A stretch of 64,000 nt of DNA from Austropuccinia psidii. Its lineage: Eukaryota > Basidiomycota > Pucciniomycetes > Pucciniales > Sphaerophragmiaceae. The notes below the pieces were generated by a model. The model was not told where the DNA came from. It saw only the letters and a list, made by a program, of their open reading frames with translations, and searched no databases. Positions 21,231 through 34,114 of the stretch are shown here, piece by piece (within the stretch, counting starts at the first letter, position 1; each line of letters opens with the position of its first letter). The DNA is taken from the NCBI GenBank assembly GCA_023105745.1, contig JALGQZ010000009.1, positions 39,303,359 to 39,367,358 of the forward strand. Reading direction: 5' to 3'. Position numbers and translations under genes: made by a program.

Positions 21231-24200
21231 CCTTGTCCAAAGATGTTGTAAATACTTTAACAGAAATTAAAAATAGTATATTACCTCTAAAAGAAATTAA
21301 AGACAGTTTATTATCACTACAAGAAATAAATAACAATTTATCTTCTTTAACAAAAATTGTTGTACAAAACAAGAAAGAAATTGACAACATTAAGTTTATT
21401 GTTGAAAATAATAAACCAAAGAATTTAATTGACAATACTCAAAAATTAATACAAGGACAACAAGAATTGTATAAATACATAAAAGATATCAAAGACAAGA
21501 CTTTGACAATCAATTATGATGTGAGTATTGACAACCTTACAGAAAAATTAAATAAATTAAGTATTTCTGTAGAAAAATTTGAAGAAAAGACTTCATCACA
21601 CCAGAAATTACTTTTGGACCATGTGGAAAAAAGTGATGAAGCAAGAATGCATCTAAAAGATGATATTCAAAGTGAAATAAGGCTTATTACAGAAAAAATG
21701 GATAAAATTAATGAGGCTAATTTAAATATGCCAAAGTTATCAACACCATTTTCCCATATAAGAAGCCCTATAAAAACAAAAGAGGAATTGTCAAATCCTT
21801 TCATAACAGACTTGAGTCACCAAGACAATAACCAAGTCTTAATGAAGGAAGCACCTCAATTGAAGGAATGGCCAACATTCACAGGAGAAGGTGAATATGA
21901 CCATATGTCATTTATTAAAACAATTGACATGTTACAAGAAGACTATGCCATACCAGATGAATTAATCACTGCAAGATTACATTCATTGTTTGAGAAATCT
22001 GCAAAAAGATGGTATTATGGCATAAGACAAACAAATGGTAAAAATACCTGGTCTTGGTGGAAACAAGAAATAATCACCAAGTGGGCAAATGATGCCTGGA
22101 GGTATAAGATAGAAAATGCATTTGAAAACTCTTTCTTTGACCCTGAGAAAGATAAACCTTTAACTTGGTTCCTAAAACAAGTTGAAAGACTTAATGCATT
22201 GTACCCAGAAATGTCACAAAAGATGGTGCATATGAAAATACTTAAAAAATGTGGAGGGGAACTAGAACATGCCCTAAGAAGCAGGTGTATAGAACCATGC
22301 TCCACAGAAGAGTATATAAATGCACTAGAAGATATAGTGACAAGGACAAAAATTGGCAGGACTTGGAAAAAATTGGACATCAAAAGCCCAAATAAACCAT
22401 TTATCAAGAAAGATAAGTCAAAAGAATCCTTTAAGCCCAATACATCCAACAATAATGAACACAGAAAATGCCATAAATGTGGAGGTATTGGACACTTAGC
22501 CAATAATTGCCTTAAAAAAGCAAAGATTAATGAAATTGTGGAAACAGAGAGCCACAATGACAAAGAAGAGGAATCTGACTCTGAAAAAGAGACAGAAGAG
22601 TCAGAAAGCTCTGAAAGTGATGAAATCAATATAATTAATGCACAAATTAATAATATTGATATAATTTATGAAGTACTGGATGTTAACTCAAACTTGCCAC
22701 AAGTTGGAACATCTGACACAAATCTGACAAACATACAAGATGCCAGAATGTATAGAACCAAACCTGCAAGAGGAATGGGATATACAGCTGGAAAATCAAG
22801 TATTAGTATTGTTATGGTTGATAACCAAGAAGGAAAGGTTAACTTGGATACAGGAGCATATTGCACTTGTGTTGGCAAAAGTTATTTAAAAACCATTGTC
22901 CCAGACTGGCAAGAAAAACTTATGCCAATACAAGGTGTCAAATTTAGTAGTGCAAGTGAGAGCATGAAGCCCCTTGGAATAATTGATTTAACACTAATTT
23001 TTCCTCATCCCTCACAATGTGTCAGAATCAAAGTAGAGTTTTTAGTAATGGACAACTGTACTAGTAATCATTTCATACTTGGAAATGACTACTTATCAAT
23101 CTATGGTATAGATATCTCCAACCAAAAGGATAGATATTTTACCATAGGAGATAATAAAAGACAAAAGTTTGGATTCTTAAATAACAAAAAACAAATCACA
23201 GTTGTTAAGAATGAGGAAAAAATTCCAGAAAAAGAACTTTTTATATCTGAACAACTCAGAGAGGCAGAATTCAATCAAGAGTTAACAGAAAAAATGAAAG
23301 AAAAATTGATTGACCTCTTATTTAAGTATAAAAATGCCTTTGCAACTGACAAAGAGCCACTAGGTGCCATAATTGGACATGAAGTGGATATAATTCTTAA
23401 TGTAGAAAAACCTTACCCACCTTTATTAAGAAGACCTGCTTATCCAGCCAGTCCAAGAGCTAGAGAAGCCCTAGAAGTGCACATTAAAGAATTAATGGAC
23501 CTTGGAGTATTAAGAAAGGTTGGACATAATGAACAAGTAGAAGTTACTACACCTGTCATTATAACTTTGCATAATGGAAAATCAAGGATGGTAGGAGACT
23601 TCAGAGCCCTGAATACCTATACCATTCCAGACAGATATCCAATACCCAGAATCCATGAGACATTGACCCAATTGTCACAAGCTAAGTTCATCACAGCTAT
23701 GGATGCTCTTAAGGGTTTTCATCAAAATGTCTTAACAGACAATGCCAAGAAACTACTAAGAATAATAGTCCATTGTGGAATTTTTGAATACTTAAGAATG
23801 CCATTTGGGATAAAAAATGCACCTTCCCATTATCAAAGAATGATGAATACCATATTTCCTGAAGAATTATCAGAAGGTTGGTTAATAATCTACATTGATG
23901 ATATCATAATTTGCTCAGAAACTTGGGAAAATCACCTGACAAGACTAGAAAGGGTACTACAGAAAATAGTCCAAGTAAATATGAAAATTTCATTGAAAAA
24001 ATGTCATTTTGCATATAGTGAATTAAAAGCCCTAGGACATGTAGTATCTGGCCTTAGTCTAGGCATAGACAAAAATAAAGTAGCAGCAGTACTACTTAAG
24101 CCAATGCCTCAAACCAAAAAAGAAATGCAATCATTTCTAGGATTTGCTGGTTACTATAGACAGCATATAAAGGACTTTGCAAAGATTGCTAAATCCTTGT

Positions 24201-26335
24201 ATAAGCTATGTGACCAACAAACAGTCTATGAGATGACAGAAGAAAGAGTCAAGGCATATGAAGAATTGAAAAATTCCTTAACAAATGCCCCATTTCTTCT
24301 GATGCCAGATTGGAAACTACCCTTCAAACTGTACATTGATGCTTGTGGAGAAGGACTAGGTGCTGCACTTCACCAAACACAAATTATCAATGATAAACCA
24401 GTGGAAGGACCAATTTGTTTCATTTCAAGGCAGATAAAGCCAACAGAAGCAAGGTATGGAGCAAGCCAAATGGAATGCTTATGCCTAGTATGGGCTTTAG
24501 GAAAACTGCATTATTATTTGGATGGCACAGTATTTGATGTAATCACAGACTGTAATGCTGTGAAATCACTATTAAATATGAAGACTCCAAATAGACATAT
24601 GCTGAGATGGCAAATTGCTATCCAAGAATATAGAGGAAATATGACTATTGTTCATAAATCTGGAAATATTCATAAAAATGCAGATGGTCTTAGCAGATGG
24701 GCTCTAGCAAATACCCCTGACAATCCAGCATGGGTACCACAAGAAGAGCACCATATAGAAGGAATATGTGTTACAGACATTGGCACAGAATTCTTTAATC
24801 AAGTTAAAGAAAGCTATAAGACAGACAAAAATTGCCATATCTTAAGCCAACTTCTAATGAAAGACTGCAAAGATCCATCACTTTCATCAAAACTAGATGA
24901 AATATGGAAAAAGGCATATGATGAAGGAAGATTTCACCTCCTTGATGGAATCCTTTACCATAGAACAAAACACACATGTGTTATTGCCTTAACAGATAGA
25001 ACACTAATAAACACTATTTTACATGAGTGTCATGATAGTGTTGCATCTGGACACCTCTCAGAAGATAGGACACTAGAAAGGGTGAAAACCTGCTCTTGGT
25101 GGCCAAATTGGAAGAAAGATGTTGCAGAGTACTGCCAAACCTGTGACAGATGTCAAAAGGCCAACAGAGCCACAGGAAAGAAATTTGGAATGATGATCCA
25201 AATCCAAGAACCAAAATCCCCATGGGAAATAGTTCATATGGATGGGGTAACAGCCTTACCTCCAGGAGGAGACAGGAGTTATAATGCATGTCTAGTGTTA
25301 GTTGACAGGTACAGTAAAACTCCCATGTTCTTACCATGTCATAAAGATGACACAGCTATGGATACAGCCATAATGATATGGAATAAAGTCATTAGCCACA
25401 CAGGCTTATTCCAAAATATTATAAGTGACAGAGACCCAAAGTTCACTTCAGCATTATGGACAAACCTCCATAACTTGTTTGGGACAAAGTTATCATTCTC
25501 AACAGCTTATCATCCTCAAACTGATGGTCTAGCAGAAAGAATGATACAAACCCTAGAGGATATGATCAGAAGATTCTGTGCTTATGGGCTAGAATTCAAA
25601 GATTCTGATGGTTTTACCCATGATTGGTGTACACTAATACCAGCACTTGAACTGGCATATAAGACATCAATCCATTCTTCTACTGGCAAAACACCAGCAA
25701 TGCTAGAGAAAGGTTGGAATCCAAGACTTCCTTATGATACCCTCAAAAAGGACTTAGTGGATATACATCCAACAGCAAGCAGTTTCAAGATAATGCTTGA
25801 CAAAGCAAGACACCATGCAAACAGATGCATGCAAGATTCTTTTAAATATGCAAAAGAAAGATGGGATAAAAGTCATAAACCACCTGACTTCAAAATAGGG
25901 GACTTGGTTTTAGTATCAACCCTTAATTTCAATAACATAAAAAGCCCAAAGAAATTGAAAGATTCCTTTGCAGGACCATTTATGATAAAAGCACTTCATG
26001 GACCCAATGCTGTGCAATTAGAACTCACAGGTGAACTAATGAACAAACACCCAACTTTCCCTGTAAGTCTAATAAAACCTTACAGTTCAAGTGACAAAGA
26101 GTTATTTCCACTAAGAAATAAACCCCCACTTGAAATTCCCCCCTTGGAAGAAGGAGAGGAAAAGAAAATAGTAAAAGTCCTTAAAGAAAGAAGGACAAGA
26201 AACAAAAAAGAAAGGGAATACCTTGTGAGGTATAGAAATTCTACTCAAGAAGATGAATGGCTACTTGAGAAAGCTATAACAAATGCTGATAAGTTACTAA
26301 GAAGGTTCAGACATGAGAGAAAACCTGAAAAATAA
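20537..26335 (+). CDS. Gag-Pol polyprotein of element B (1932 aa), chromodomain Ty3/Gypsy
   Basis: One uninterrupted ORF. Residues 1-230 are low-complexity and overlap ORF0. About 231-390 is a coiled-coil-like region rich in Lys/Glu/Ile. About 430-610 is the retrotransposon capsid domain ([36 protein letters not shown]). A CX2CX4HX4C zinc knuckle is at C645-C658, then an acidic linker. The aspartic protease has D771-T-G. The RT has YIDD at 1119-1122. RNase H has D1268, E1313 and D1338. Integrase has a HHCC-type zinc region (about 1494-1541) and catalytic D1569, D1631 and E1667 (35 residues between the last two). A C-terminal chromodomain-like segment (YLVRYRNS...DEWLLEKAI) is followed by LLRRFRH. 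The residue after D1569 is Gly where family C has Trp. The ATG lies inside predicted intron 2 of ORF0. Expected to be cleaved by its protease. Confidence 0.95.
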   Translation: MTTRRSSQYSIQSDGAGLRGRIDSSKGKRKGNIPSGTESTQGSALSQRQVPEMPMISEPELELSMSNSNRYKSHSEGSNRHLHEPIQTVLHSVQGQRLGNVASNTPRSDELLAHPEKVPQRGGNSEILQWMESTVIQTSNQKNQGLSCQKEGGNEGRSPSSFYQQASSQPTSPRREEEQEKALEETIFPKLQNPKNPKGCHGQCLQHGQNLDGIQGQGRAKNETTSFPKEITLSKDVVNTLTEIKNSILPLKEIKDSLLSLQEINNNLSSLTKIVVQNKKEIDNIKFIVENNKPKNLIDNTQKLIQGQQELYKYIKDIKDKTLTINYDVSIDNLTEKLNKLSISVEKFEEKTSSHQKLLLDHVEKSDEARMHLKDDIQSEIRLITEKMDKINEANLNMPKLSTPFSHIRSPIKTKEELSNPFITDLSHQDNNQVLMKEAPQLKEWPTFTGEGEYDHMSFIKTIDMLQEDYAIPDELITARLHSLFEKSAKRWYYGIRQTNGKNTWSWWKQEIITKWANDAWRYKIENAFENSFFDPEKDKPLTWFLKQVERLNALYPEMSQKMVHMKILKKCGGELEHALRSRCIEPCSTEEYINALEDIVTRTKIGRTWKKLDIKSPNKPFIKKDKSKESFKPNTSNNNEHRKCHKCGGIGHLANNCLKKAKINEIVETESHNDKEEESDSEKETEESESSESDEINIINAQINNIDIIYEVLDVNSNLPQVGTSDTNLTNIQDARMYRTKPARGMGYTAGKSSISIVMVDNQEGKVNLDTGAYCTCVGKSYLKTIVPDWQEKLMPIQGVKFSSASESMKPLGIIDLTLIFPHPSQCVRIKVEFLVMDNCTSNHFILGNDYLSIYGIDISNQKDRYFTIGDNKRQKFGFLNNKKQITVVKNEEKIPEKELFISEQLREAEFNQELTEKMKEKLIDLLFKYKNAFATDKEPLGAIIGHEVDIILNVEKPYPPLLRRPAYPASPRAREALEVHIKELMDLGVLRKVGHNEQVEVTTPVIITLHNGKSRMVGDFRALNTYTIPDRYPIPRIHETLTQLSQAKFITAMDALKGFHQNVLTDNAKKLLRIIVHCGIFEYLRMPFGIKNAPSHYQRMMNTIFPEELSEGWLIIYIDDIIICSETWENHLTRLERVLQKIVQVNMKISLKKCHFAYSELKALGHVVSGLSLGIDKNKVAAVLLKPMPQTKKEMQSFLGFAGYYRQHIKDFAKIAKSLYKLCDQQTVYEMTEERVKAYEELKNSLTNAPFLLMPDWKLPFKLYIDACGEGLGAALHQTQIINDKPVEGPICFISRQIKPTEARYGASQMECLCLVWALGKLHYYLDGTVFDVITDCNAVKSLLNMKTPNRHMLRWQIAIQEYRGNMTIVHKSGNIHKNADGLSRWALANTPDNPAWVPQEEHHIEGICVTDIGTEFFNQVKESYKTDKNCHILSQLLMKDCKDPSLSSKLDEIWKKAYDEGRFHLLDGILYHRTKHTCVIALTDRTLINTILHECHDSVASGHLSEDRTLERVKTCSWWPNWKKDVAEYCQTCDRCQKANRATGKKFGMMIQIQEPKSPWEIVHMDGVTALPPGGDRSYNACLVLVDRYSKTPMFLPCHKDDTAMDTAIMIWNKVISHTGLFQNIISDRDPKFTSALWTNLHNLFGTKLSFSTAYHPQTDGLAERMIQTLEDMIRRFCAYGLEFKDSDGFTHDWCTLIPALELAYKTSIHSSTGKTPAMLEKGWNPRLPYDTLKKDLVDIHPTASSFKIMLDKARHHANRCMQDSFKYAKERWDKSHKPPDFKIGDLVLVSTLNFNNIKSPKKLKDSFAGPFMIKALHGPNAVQLELTGELMNKHPTFPVSLIKPYSSSDKELFPLRNKPPLEIPPLEEGEEKKIVKVLKERRTRNKKEREYLVRYRNSTQEDEWLLEKAITNADKLLRRFRHERKPEK
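21218..21224 (+). promoter_or_regulatory. Candidate -1 ribosomal frameshift heptamer
   Basis: C CCA AAG in the ORF0 frame, two codons before the ORF0 stop. Slipping back one base gives CCC AAA, exactly the gag-pol frame. Family C does not keep this heptamer at the equivalent place, and no downstream pseudoknot was established. Confidence 0.35.
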
Positions 26336-26418
26336 AAAGTTAAGCATTATTGAGCTTCAAGACTAACAAAGTCTATTGAAGAGGTAGGACAGTGGATGAT
26401 ACCCTAATCACATATATC

Positions 26419-26452
26419 AGATTGTGGTACAATCTTTTTTGGTGGTAGGGAA
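26419..26452 (+). other. Hairpin, T-run and polypurine tract, element B
   Basis: AGATTGT-GGT-ACAATCT (26419-26435; 7-bp stem, 3-nt loop), then TTTTT and GGTGGTAGGGAA up to the 3' LTR start. Equivalent hairpins at the same place in families C (45762-45780) and D (61366-61384) have different stem sequences. The polypurine tract should prime plus-strand DNA. Confidence 0.65.
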
Positions 26453-28481
26453 TGTGAGCCTTTGAGATATGACCACATATCCAATAAGGTCACAAAAAAG
26501 ATTAATAATAATTATATCTTTAATATAATTATATTAAAATTAATTAGAATAATTATACACTAAAAATAATTACTCAAATATACAAAAAATACCATAAATT
26601 GGTACTAAAATTGGTTTAACTTAAAAACCAATGAATCAACATGTAAAAAAAATTATACCATTGGATTCCCCATGGAAAAATACACATATACCATTTTTAT
26701 GGCATATCTGTAAAGTCAATATTTAAGGAATTATAAGGTATAATACCTTATAAAAACCATGAAAACTTATTTATCTCAGAAACTAATGAAACAACATGTG
26801 AAATAAATTGTACCAGTGGATTCCCCACAAAATTCCACATATAAAACAATTAATAAGCTAATTTCCAATGTTAATACTTAAGGAATTATCCTGAATATAT
26901 GCACTTTTTTGGTCAACGCATATATTCAGTGATCATAGCTAATATCTTCTAAAATATACATGATAGAATGATGAACCAAAAATAAAGTCACCACGTAATT
27001 ACTGTAAGAACACAGATATGAACTTTATTTTACAAGCTATAAACAAGGTTAAAACCTATGATGAAATATTGATAAAAATCAACAGAGCTGTTGACCACTT
27101 TGTTGTGAAAGTGCTCCAAACTAAAAAAAAAAGTACACAGTTGGATTCTACTAGTTCATTCGTGAAGAATGATGTAATTTTTATTATTAAATTCAGGGTA
27201 TAACCCCCTGAAATCAAGGTTTGAAGTTTAAAATATTGAATTCCGACAGAAAAGATGAGTTACAAGAAAAATCATCAAAATTAGAGTTTTGATGATGTAA
27301 TGAAAAGCTCTTGGCAGCATAATAAGGTTATGTCAGGCTATCAGAATTCACTCTCTGAATTGCTGTAGCGTGAAAACCTTAAAAGTTATTGAGGATCAAA
27401 GTTTGAGCTTAAATTGAGCTGTTATGATCACACACTGTAACCTTAAATTAAGTTTAACAGTCTTAATAGTGATAACATTGGTGAATACTATTAGTTTATG
27501 ATTAAAACTAATAAAATCCACGAAATTTGGGGTTCTGCCAAGCCTCTGATGTCATCACACTTAGAGTTATAGTGATAACTCTAAATAATGGTGCAATAAT
27601 GATGTAATATGGTTTGATCATGATGTAATCACCCTCAAACCTTAAAATATTGATCAATTCCAGTGGATATGATCAGTACACGTCTACTAGAAGCCTGTTG
27701 GACTCTAGGAGGGAGGTATTTACTATAAATAGAGCTCTTTTTACTCTGTTTTCCCCTCAGACGCATCAAAAACATTAAATCAATTAAATCAAAGGTAATT
27801 TCTTTATTCTTTATATATAAAACTGTTATATTATTAAAGACCAAAGACCACCTTGCTATAATCATCTATTTTGACGTGATTAAATCATTTATTTAATTGT
27901 TTTTGTTAAAAATCTCTCTAAAAACTCATTTCCACGTAAAAATCCAGAATAATTTGTAATTTTCTTTATTTTTATTGTAAATACAATTTGAAAAGGTTGT
28001 ATTTATATTTTTTGGCGTAAAATACTTCAAAATTATTATATTAAGTGTTAAAAGTAGGTTATTTTCTCTTATTATAATAATTTCTCTATTATTACTCTTT
28101 TAATAATTCTTTAATTAATATAAATAGTATTTATATTAATTCATAACTTTAATATTAGTAATATTATTGTTATTAATTGTTTTTTATTAATAAAAAACAA
28201 TTTTTTACGCCTTTATTATTTGTTGGTAACAATAATAAAGAGCTTTATAATATATTAATTATTTTATATTAATATATTATTTATAATATTATAATTTCAT
28301 ATAATATTAATTATATTATTATATTTATTTAATAATATAATATTTTTTTACGCCATAATAATAATATTTCTTTATTATTATTATTATTTTAATCTTATTT
28401 ATTTCTATTATAAGGACATTCAGAGTACAATAAGTAATAAATTAGTAATTTTTACTTATTGTTTCATAGTCAAACCTTACA
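26453..28481 (+). repeat. 3' LTR, element B
   Basis: Near-identical to 17776-19805. It is followed directly by the target duplication GCTCC. Confidence 0.95.
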
Positions 28482-29989
28482 GCTCCAAAAGAATAAAGGG
28501 ATAAAAGGATATATTTCTGTAAAGAAGAATAGAAAGGTAAAGACAAGTATGCCAAAGGATAAAAGGAAAGGAAGCCAATGGCCAGGATAATAAGAAGCCA
28601 AAAGCCAAAGAGCCAACCAAATGAATCCTCAATTCACTGTTTCAACCTTCCAGAAAGAAAAATGGAATTAGTAAAGGATATGACCACCAATATCCACCGA
28701 CAGGCAAAGAAGAAAGGTGCTAATGACTGAATTAAAATTATCAGTATTTACTTTGATAAGGTAAAAGGAAATAAAGATAAAAATAAATCCAATATTAATT
28801 AACTTGGGAAAAAGTCCCCAGGTGATGAAAAGTGGCCAGTATATGTGAAAAACTGAAAGACTGATCCTGGAAGGTGAATCATCTGGCTGTATTGTCTGAA
28901 TTGGGTCAATACAGTTCTGGCCATCTTGAGAATTAAAACTGTGTGACTGGATTTCCACAGTGGAATATGAATTGGCCCAATTGGGCCAAGGCCATACAGG
29001 ATGCTTGAATATTACCTGTATGGACAAATTGAGTTGTCCAAGGAATGCTGAATACTTGATGACTTGAAAATGATTGAAAAGATTGATAACCTCTGAGAAT
29101 TTCCCTCATAATAGTCCTGATGAGTAAATGACAACCCAACCTCTGCAGGGGCCAGGGGGTTGGGGTCTTCAAATGGTCTTCTGGTAGCCGCCAGGGAGTT
29201 GCCAGACTGAATAGCTGAAAAGTCCTTCTTTGAAAATGATGATGGACTTGGGACTTGATTTGGAATTACATAATTGGGTTCTGAAAGTGTCACCATTGGA
29301 TTGCCGAGAAAAAATGGTGCATAATGGTATATTATACCATATATGCACCACTCCTGGTCCTTGAGTATGGAGTGCATTGAAGAACGGGAAGTCTTCCCCT
29401 GAACTGGAGGGGAATCCTTGTTTGGAGCTGATCTGGTGGCCTCTGATGGTTGCCAGAGGCCATGGACTGATTTATGGCCAATTTGGGTCCTAAGGTGGTT
29501 TTTTGGCCATTTGGGGTCAAAAAATGGCTCAGGTAGGCCCACTTGTGGTTTGGGACCTGCTGAACTACCCCCTTGGCCCTTTTTGGCCTCATTGGAATTG
29601 GGCCAAAAGGGGCCTAACCATCCCACAGCCCACGGGACATAGAGGCCGTAGGGGGCCTAAATGGCCCAAACCCCCCTTAATATAAAGGGTTGGGCAAAGG
29701 GCCATAGGCCCCTGGAAAGACTGAGAAGACCCCCAGGCCCAAAAACAAGGATAATGGCCTGGGGGTTGGTGAGGTTGGAAATTGGCCAATGGGGACAATG
29801 AAGGCAGGATATGGCCTGAGGCCATATTTGGCCAGTGGAAGGGTGTTATGGACAAGAGGCCATAGAGAACCAAAAGGGTACAGTTGGCCATAAACATATT
29901 ATATGGCCAATGGCCCATTACTTGGGTTCAGGTGGGAATTACTGCAACACCCATTGAGGGGGGTGATTATTTGTGGTTGTGACAGCCCA

Positions 29990-32690
29990 GGACCAAAATG
30001 AGGTTCCTGACTTGATGAAAGGGGGGTTCCAAAGGTATTTTGGGGCCCTTATTTCAATTACTTTGATGGAGTCCACAATGGTTGTTTTGGCCCAAAATTG
30101 ATAAATTCTTGGTAAATTCTTGAGCTTTTCCTGACTGCAATTGAATTTTTCTCACCTTGGCTCTAGAATATGAGCTCCAAGATAAATCCACTCACTTCAT
30201 CTTCTTCTTTTGCAATTTCAACTTATGTCCTTTATGGCTGTGGCACCTATAGTAAATTGGGATCACCTTGGTCAATGCCTTCTTCCGACTGTTTTAATTA
30301 CCATGAAAAAAAGGTATCCCCACCAGCAGGGGTAGCAGGTCCAACCCAGCTTCTAACTTGCTTTGTACTTGGTTCTAGCTTTCTATTATCTTTGGTCATC
30401 TTCCAAGCCAGATTTTAAATATTCAGAAAGAATTCACAAAGATTATTTAATTATATAGCTGCTGGAAATCTCAAACAATCCCTTATTCAACAAAATTCTT
30501 TGAAAGAAAAATAAACAACTTTGAAATGAATATGAAGCCATTGTTCATTAATTTTTCTTTACAATTCAAAAAATCAAAATACCCACTTTTTTTATCTCCT
30601 AGCATATCCTTCCTTTCATGTTTCTTCTTTCTTTGAAAGTTAATTTTTAATACCTCAATACTTCCAAGTTTAAAAATATTTACATCAAAATGAATGACTT
30701 TGAAAAATTATTTATCATTATTTTCCCTAACTAACTCAAAAAGAATAGGAATTTTTTCATTATTATGTTCTCCAAAAAGCTGAATTAATCTTAATTTCTG
30801 GAAATACAACTAAAATTAAGATATATCATGTCCTTCTTTATAAATTGAGAATTATTTTTGTAAATTTATTGTAAATACTAGATTCAAAAAATATCTCCCA
30901 AATAAATTTATCAAGTAGATTTTTTTCTCTTATCCTTTAAATCCAATATCTTTTTTCAAAATTGAGACCAAATATCATTCCCAATTTCCCAAAATTTGAG
31001 ATTCAATCACTGTTGCACCTTTTCCCATTATAGAAATAACTGGAGACTTCTTATGACCCAGGAATTATTTCTTTGAATATCAAATAACATTACATATATC
31101 CACACATTTGAAGATAAGGTAATGAAGAGAAATATATCATGAAATGTTATATAATTTGTACAAATGGTATTCATAAGAGAAAAAATCATCATATTCTACT
31201 GTGGTGGGGGAATGAAATTTAACTTGGGCTCTCAATATTTTATTTTCTAGAGAAAAATAAGAAGTCCTATAATTATTTTCCAAATAAGAAAAATGTTAAA
31301 TAATTAATAAACATCAATCAAAATACCAGTATAAGAAATGACTTTTTGGCTGAAATCTTCCAATTCTTTATATGAAAAACAAATTGATTGGCTTTAAGGA
31401 TTGTACTAAGCTTCCATAGTTTAAAAAGAAGGAATCAATATCCAATATTCTTTAAATCTTGAATTCTCAAGGAGGGAAGTCATTCTTTCAAAGAAAATTA
31501 CCACTCATCAAATCAGTATTAAAACTTCTCATACTTACTTTTCCCAAAAAAGTCTTTATTTCAAAAAAATCCTTGCAATCGAGTTTGAAATATATGTACA
31601 GTTAATAAACTTGTCACCATGGTGATATTTCATGATGCAAAATTATAATCTACAAGATTTGAAGAAAGCTTATCAAGGTGAAAGATTTCTTGAAAAAATT
31701 TATGCACTTTTATATCAATATTTCAATCTAACTGAAAAAAACATTAATTCTTCTGTCAAAATGAATTTTCACCATGTGAAATAAATAAATTTTATAGATC
31801 CTAAGGAATTAATCAAGATTCAATAATATTAATAAAATAAAAAAAACCCATTTAGTGGTCAGCATAATATACTTCGTTTTAAAGCTTCCCCCAATTTGTA
31901 TGCTCTTATAGAATATTAATCATTATAATCATTTTCCAAAACCTGAAGGGACCATATCTAGATCAATATAATGAGCTCATATTTGTGGTAAAACTGATGC
32001 ATTTCAATTAGATCACTTCATTACTGAATTTAAAATGGTTGTCACATGGTATTTATGTATCCAACCAGAAAGGTCTGAAATATGATTCTTCCAAGAAACC
32101 ACCTCCCAGATATTCTTAAGGATTGCTACCCTTCAAGTGTAGCTTATAAGAGGACAGCTTTAAATTTATTTTTATTCTTACTTTGAAAAATAAAGAGCAT
32201 ATTTAAGCTTATAAATCTGAATATTCATATAGTTTTATATATTTAGTGAGCTCTAAAAGAAGGTAATACTCAAAATCTCAATTGCTGAAAAAGGGAACTG
32301 TAAATTAGTCTTTTAACCAAATAGTAATTTTAAAATCTTTAAATAACTCCTTTAAGCTAGAAATTCTATTCATAATTTCCAAACCTCATCTTTATATACA
32401 TTTATTTATATCTCTTAATTATTAGTTGGTACTAGCTTTTGATTTGACAGTTTTTTATCTACTACAGCCCATTCATATGAAAAAATCAAATGTGTAAAAA
32501 ATAAATATAATTTTATTTCTTTCTTCCAAAATCACTTCTATCAATTTTTTAAGAAATGGGAGGATTGAAACTGAAAGGTTGGATAATCATCATAAACAAA
32601 TGTTTCATACAAAGCTATTCTCCCATACAGGAGAAATTCTAACTTCCCTTTGAAGACATTTTGCTTTTTTTGAAATTTTTACAACCATGG
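29990..32690. other. Non-coding interspersed sequence, no recognised gene
   Basis: 29990-30420 is moderate G+C; 30420-32640 is AT-rich with stops in all frames. Before E1 inserted it was continuous with 16999-17704, so it may be the decayed interior of the E-related minus-strand element, but I see no gag, RT or integrase motif. Confidence 0.35.
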
Positions 32691-34114
32691 CAATTCACCC
32701 TATTGGACATACATATGGCATATTCATGCCATATCCATAATTGTTGGCCAAATTGGCCATTTTATCTTTCCTGGCCTTTTATAGACATTTCAATATCTGG
32801 GGCCAAATTGGCCCCTTCATCATCATCAGGCCTTCCCTGGACAGTTTCTGCTTTTGGGAAATCTTATGTATTTTCAAGTCAACAAGGAAAATACAGCCCA
32901 AAAGCCTGTATTTGGCTTTTTAAGCTTTAAATAAAGATTTGCAAATTTTGCTGTATTCCACCATATTATGCATTTTCCCATGTAATATGGGAAATATGCC
33001 CAAACGGCCATATTAGGCCATTTGAGGATTAATTGCCAGTTTTGCGCACTTTTGCACATTTTGCGCAAATACAGTTCCAAAGCTGTATAAGCTTTATTTG
33101 GCCAAAACATCAAAAAACCACTTTTTCACCTCTGAAGCCACCAAAACCCATTTTTCACCTATATCCTCCTGGAATCTTTCCAAAAGACCTTTTGCCACTT
33201 TAACCATTCAATAACCAAAAGCGCCATGAATGGTGTTATACACAATTATGCATCTTTTTCACCAGAAATCCAATGGTGCCAATTTCAAAAGGTTATTTCA
33301 AAATTTCATAAGGTCACCAAGGCATAATGTCATCCAGTGGATTAATCAAGGCTCAAGTACAAGTGTTATGCTCAAATATCAATGATGCCATCAAGCCATT
33401 ATTGTATATTCTCACTCACAGTATTCCTCCAAGGGAATGCTGGAAACTCATTCTCAAGGGGGTATTCAAGAGGTAGTTCCAAAACGATTTGTCAAGTGTC
33501 AGTGCCATATCAATCCACCTTGGAAACCACATTCATTCAATACAGTCTGGATTCATCAAGACCTTTATTTCAATTATAAACCATGGGAAGATCATTCAAC
33601 CCAGTTCATTTCTCAATTCGGAAAGGTATACATTCCATCAGAAAATCAATACAGCTTCCAGCCTGAAGGAGTCAAGCTCTCAATGTTTCACATATACCAG
33701 CCTCCTTGGACCCTGGGGGAATCTTTCCCAGTTAATTAATATATTTTTATTTTATTTTATCTTTATTTATCTTACCATTTTTGTTAAGTGAATACTGATA
33801 TTATCAAGTCAGTCATTTGAAACCTCTTTTCTTTTCTTTCTTCCCCTGTCAATGGATATTGGTGGTCATATCCTTTACTAATTCCATTGTTCCTTCTGGA
33901 AGGTTGAAAAAGTAATAAAGGACGTAATTGGTTGGCTCTTTGGACATTTAGACTCATACTTTCTCTTATTTCATATCATCTTTGTACCTGCATATTTCTT
34001 AGAGAAATTTGGTTCTTTTATTCCTGTCTTCTAAATTCTTTGGAGTCTTCCAAGTGAGCTTCCTGATTTCTGAGTGCCAGGCCACTCTTGTTTTCCCCAA
34101 AAGCCCCTGTGACA
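32690..34114 (+). repeat. Family E LTR (E3), opposite orientation to E1 and E2; left end approximate
   Basis: The right part is the reverse complement of E1/E2. 33850-33960 matches the TGACAGG...AATCCATTGTTTCAACCT-type block, and the right end CCCCTGTGACA (34114) is the inverse of TGTCACAGGGG. GGCCAAATTGGCC words and the AATGGTG/TTATGCA core are also present. The left boundary is blurred by decay. ORFs of about 100 codons within it are incidental. Confidence 0.65.

Larger units (their letters stand above)
17776..28481 (+). mobile_element. Complete family B chromodomain Ty3/Gypsy retrotransposon
   Basis: Two LTRs of 2030 and 2029 bp, primer site, overlapping 5' frames, gag-pol ORF, conserved hairpin and polypurine tract. 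It is flanked by GCTCC (17771-17775 and 28482-28486), a 5-bp target duplication inside E1. By eye the LTRs differ by about nine substitutions and one A-run length change (about 0.5%), so the insertion is recent. The ORF has no stop. It could be autonomous. Confidence 0.95.
17705..29984 (-). repeat. Solo LTR, family E (E1, 1574 bp), split by element B
   Basis: 17705-17775 plus 28482-29984 join to an LTR matching the one at 40851-42477. The left end is TGTCACAGGGGCTC and the right end GGTTGTGACA. It is flanked by GCCCA at 17700-17704 and 29985-29989, a 5-bp target duplication. Strand was chosen from the polypurine tract position in related copies. A near-perfect palindrome lies at 29315-29350. 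Long minus-strand ORFs inside it (for example 29012-29626) show no recognised domain. Confidence 0.85.

Noticed and set aside
29012..29626. 204-codon minus-strand ORF in E1, with a related ORF in E2 (41736-42335) sharing GPFWPNSNEAK
   Set aside because: It lies wholly inside an LTR in a G+C-richer patch where several frames are open on both strands, with no domain and no conservation beyond that of the DNA itself. Kept as LTR sequence.
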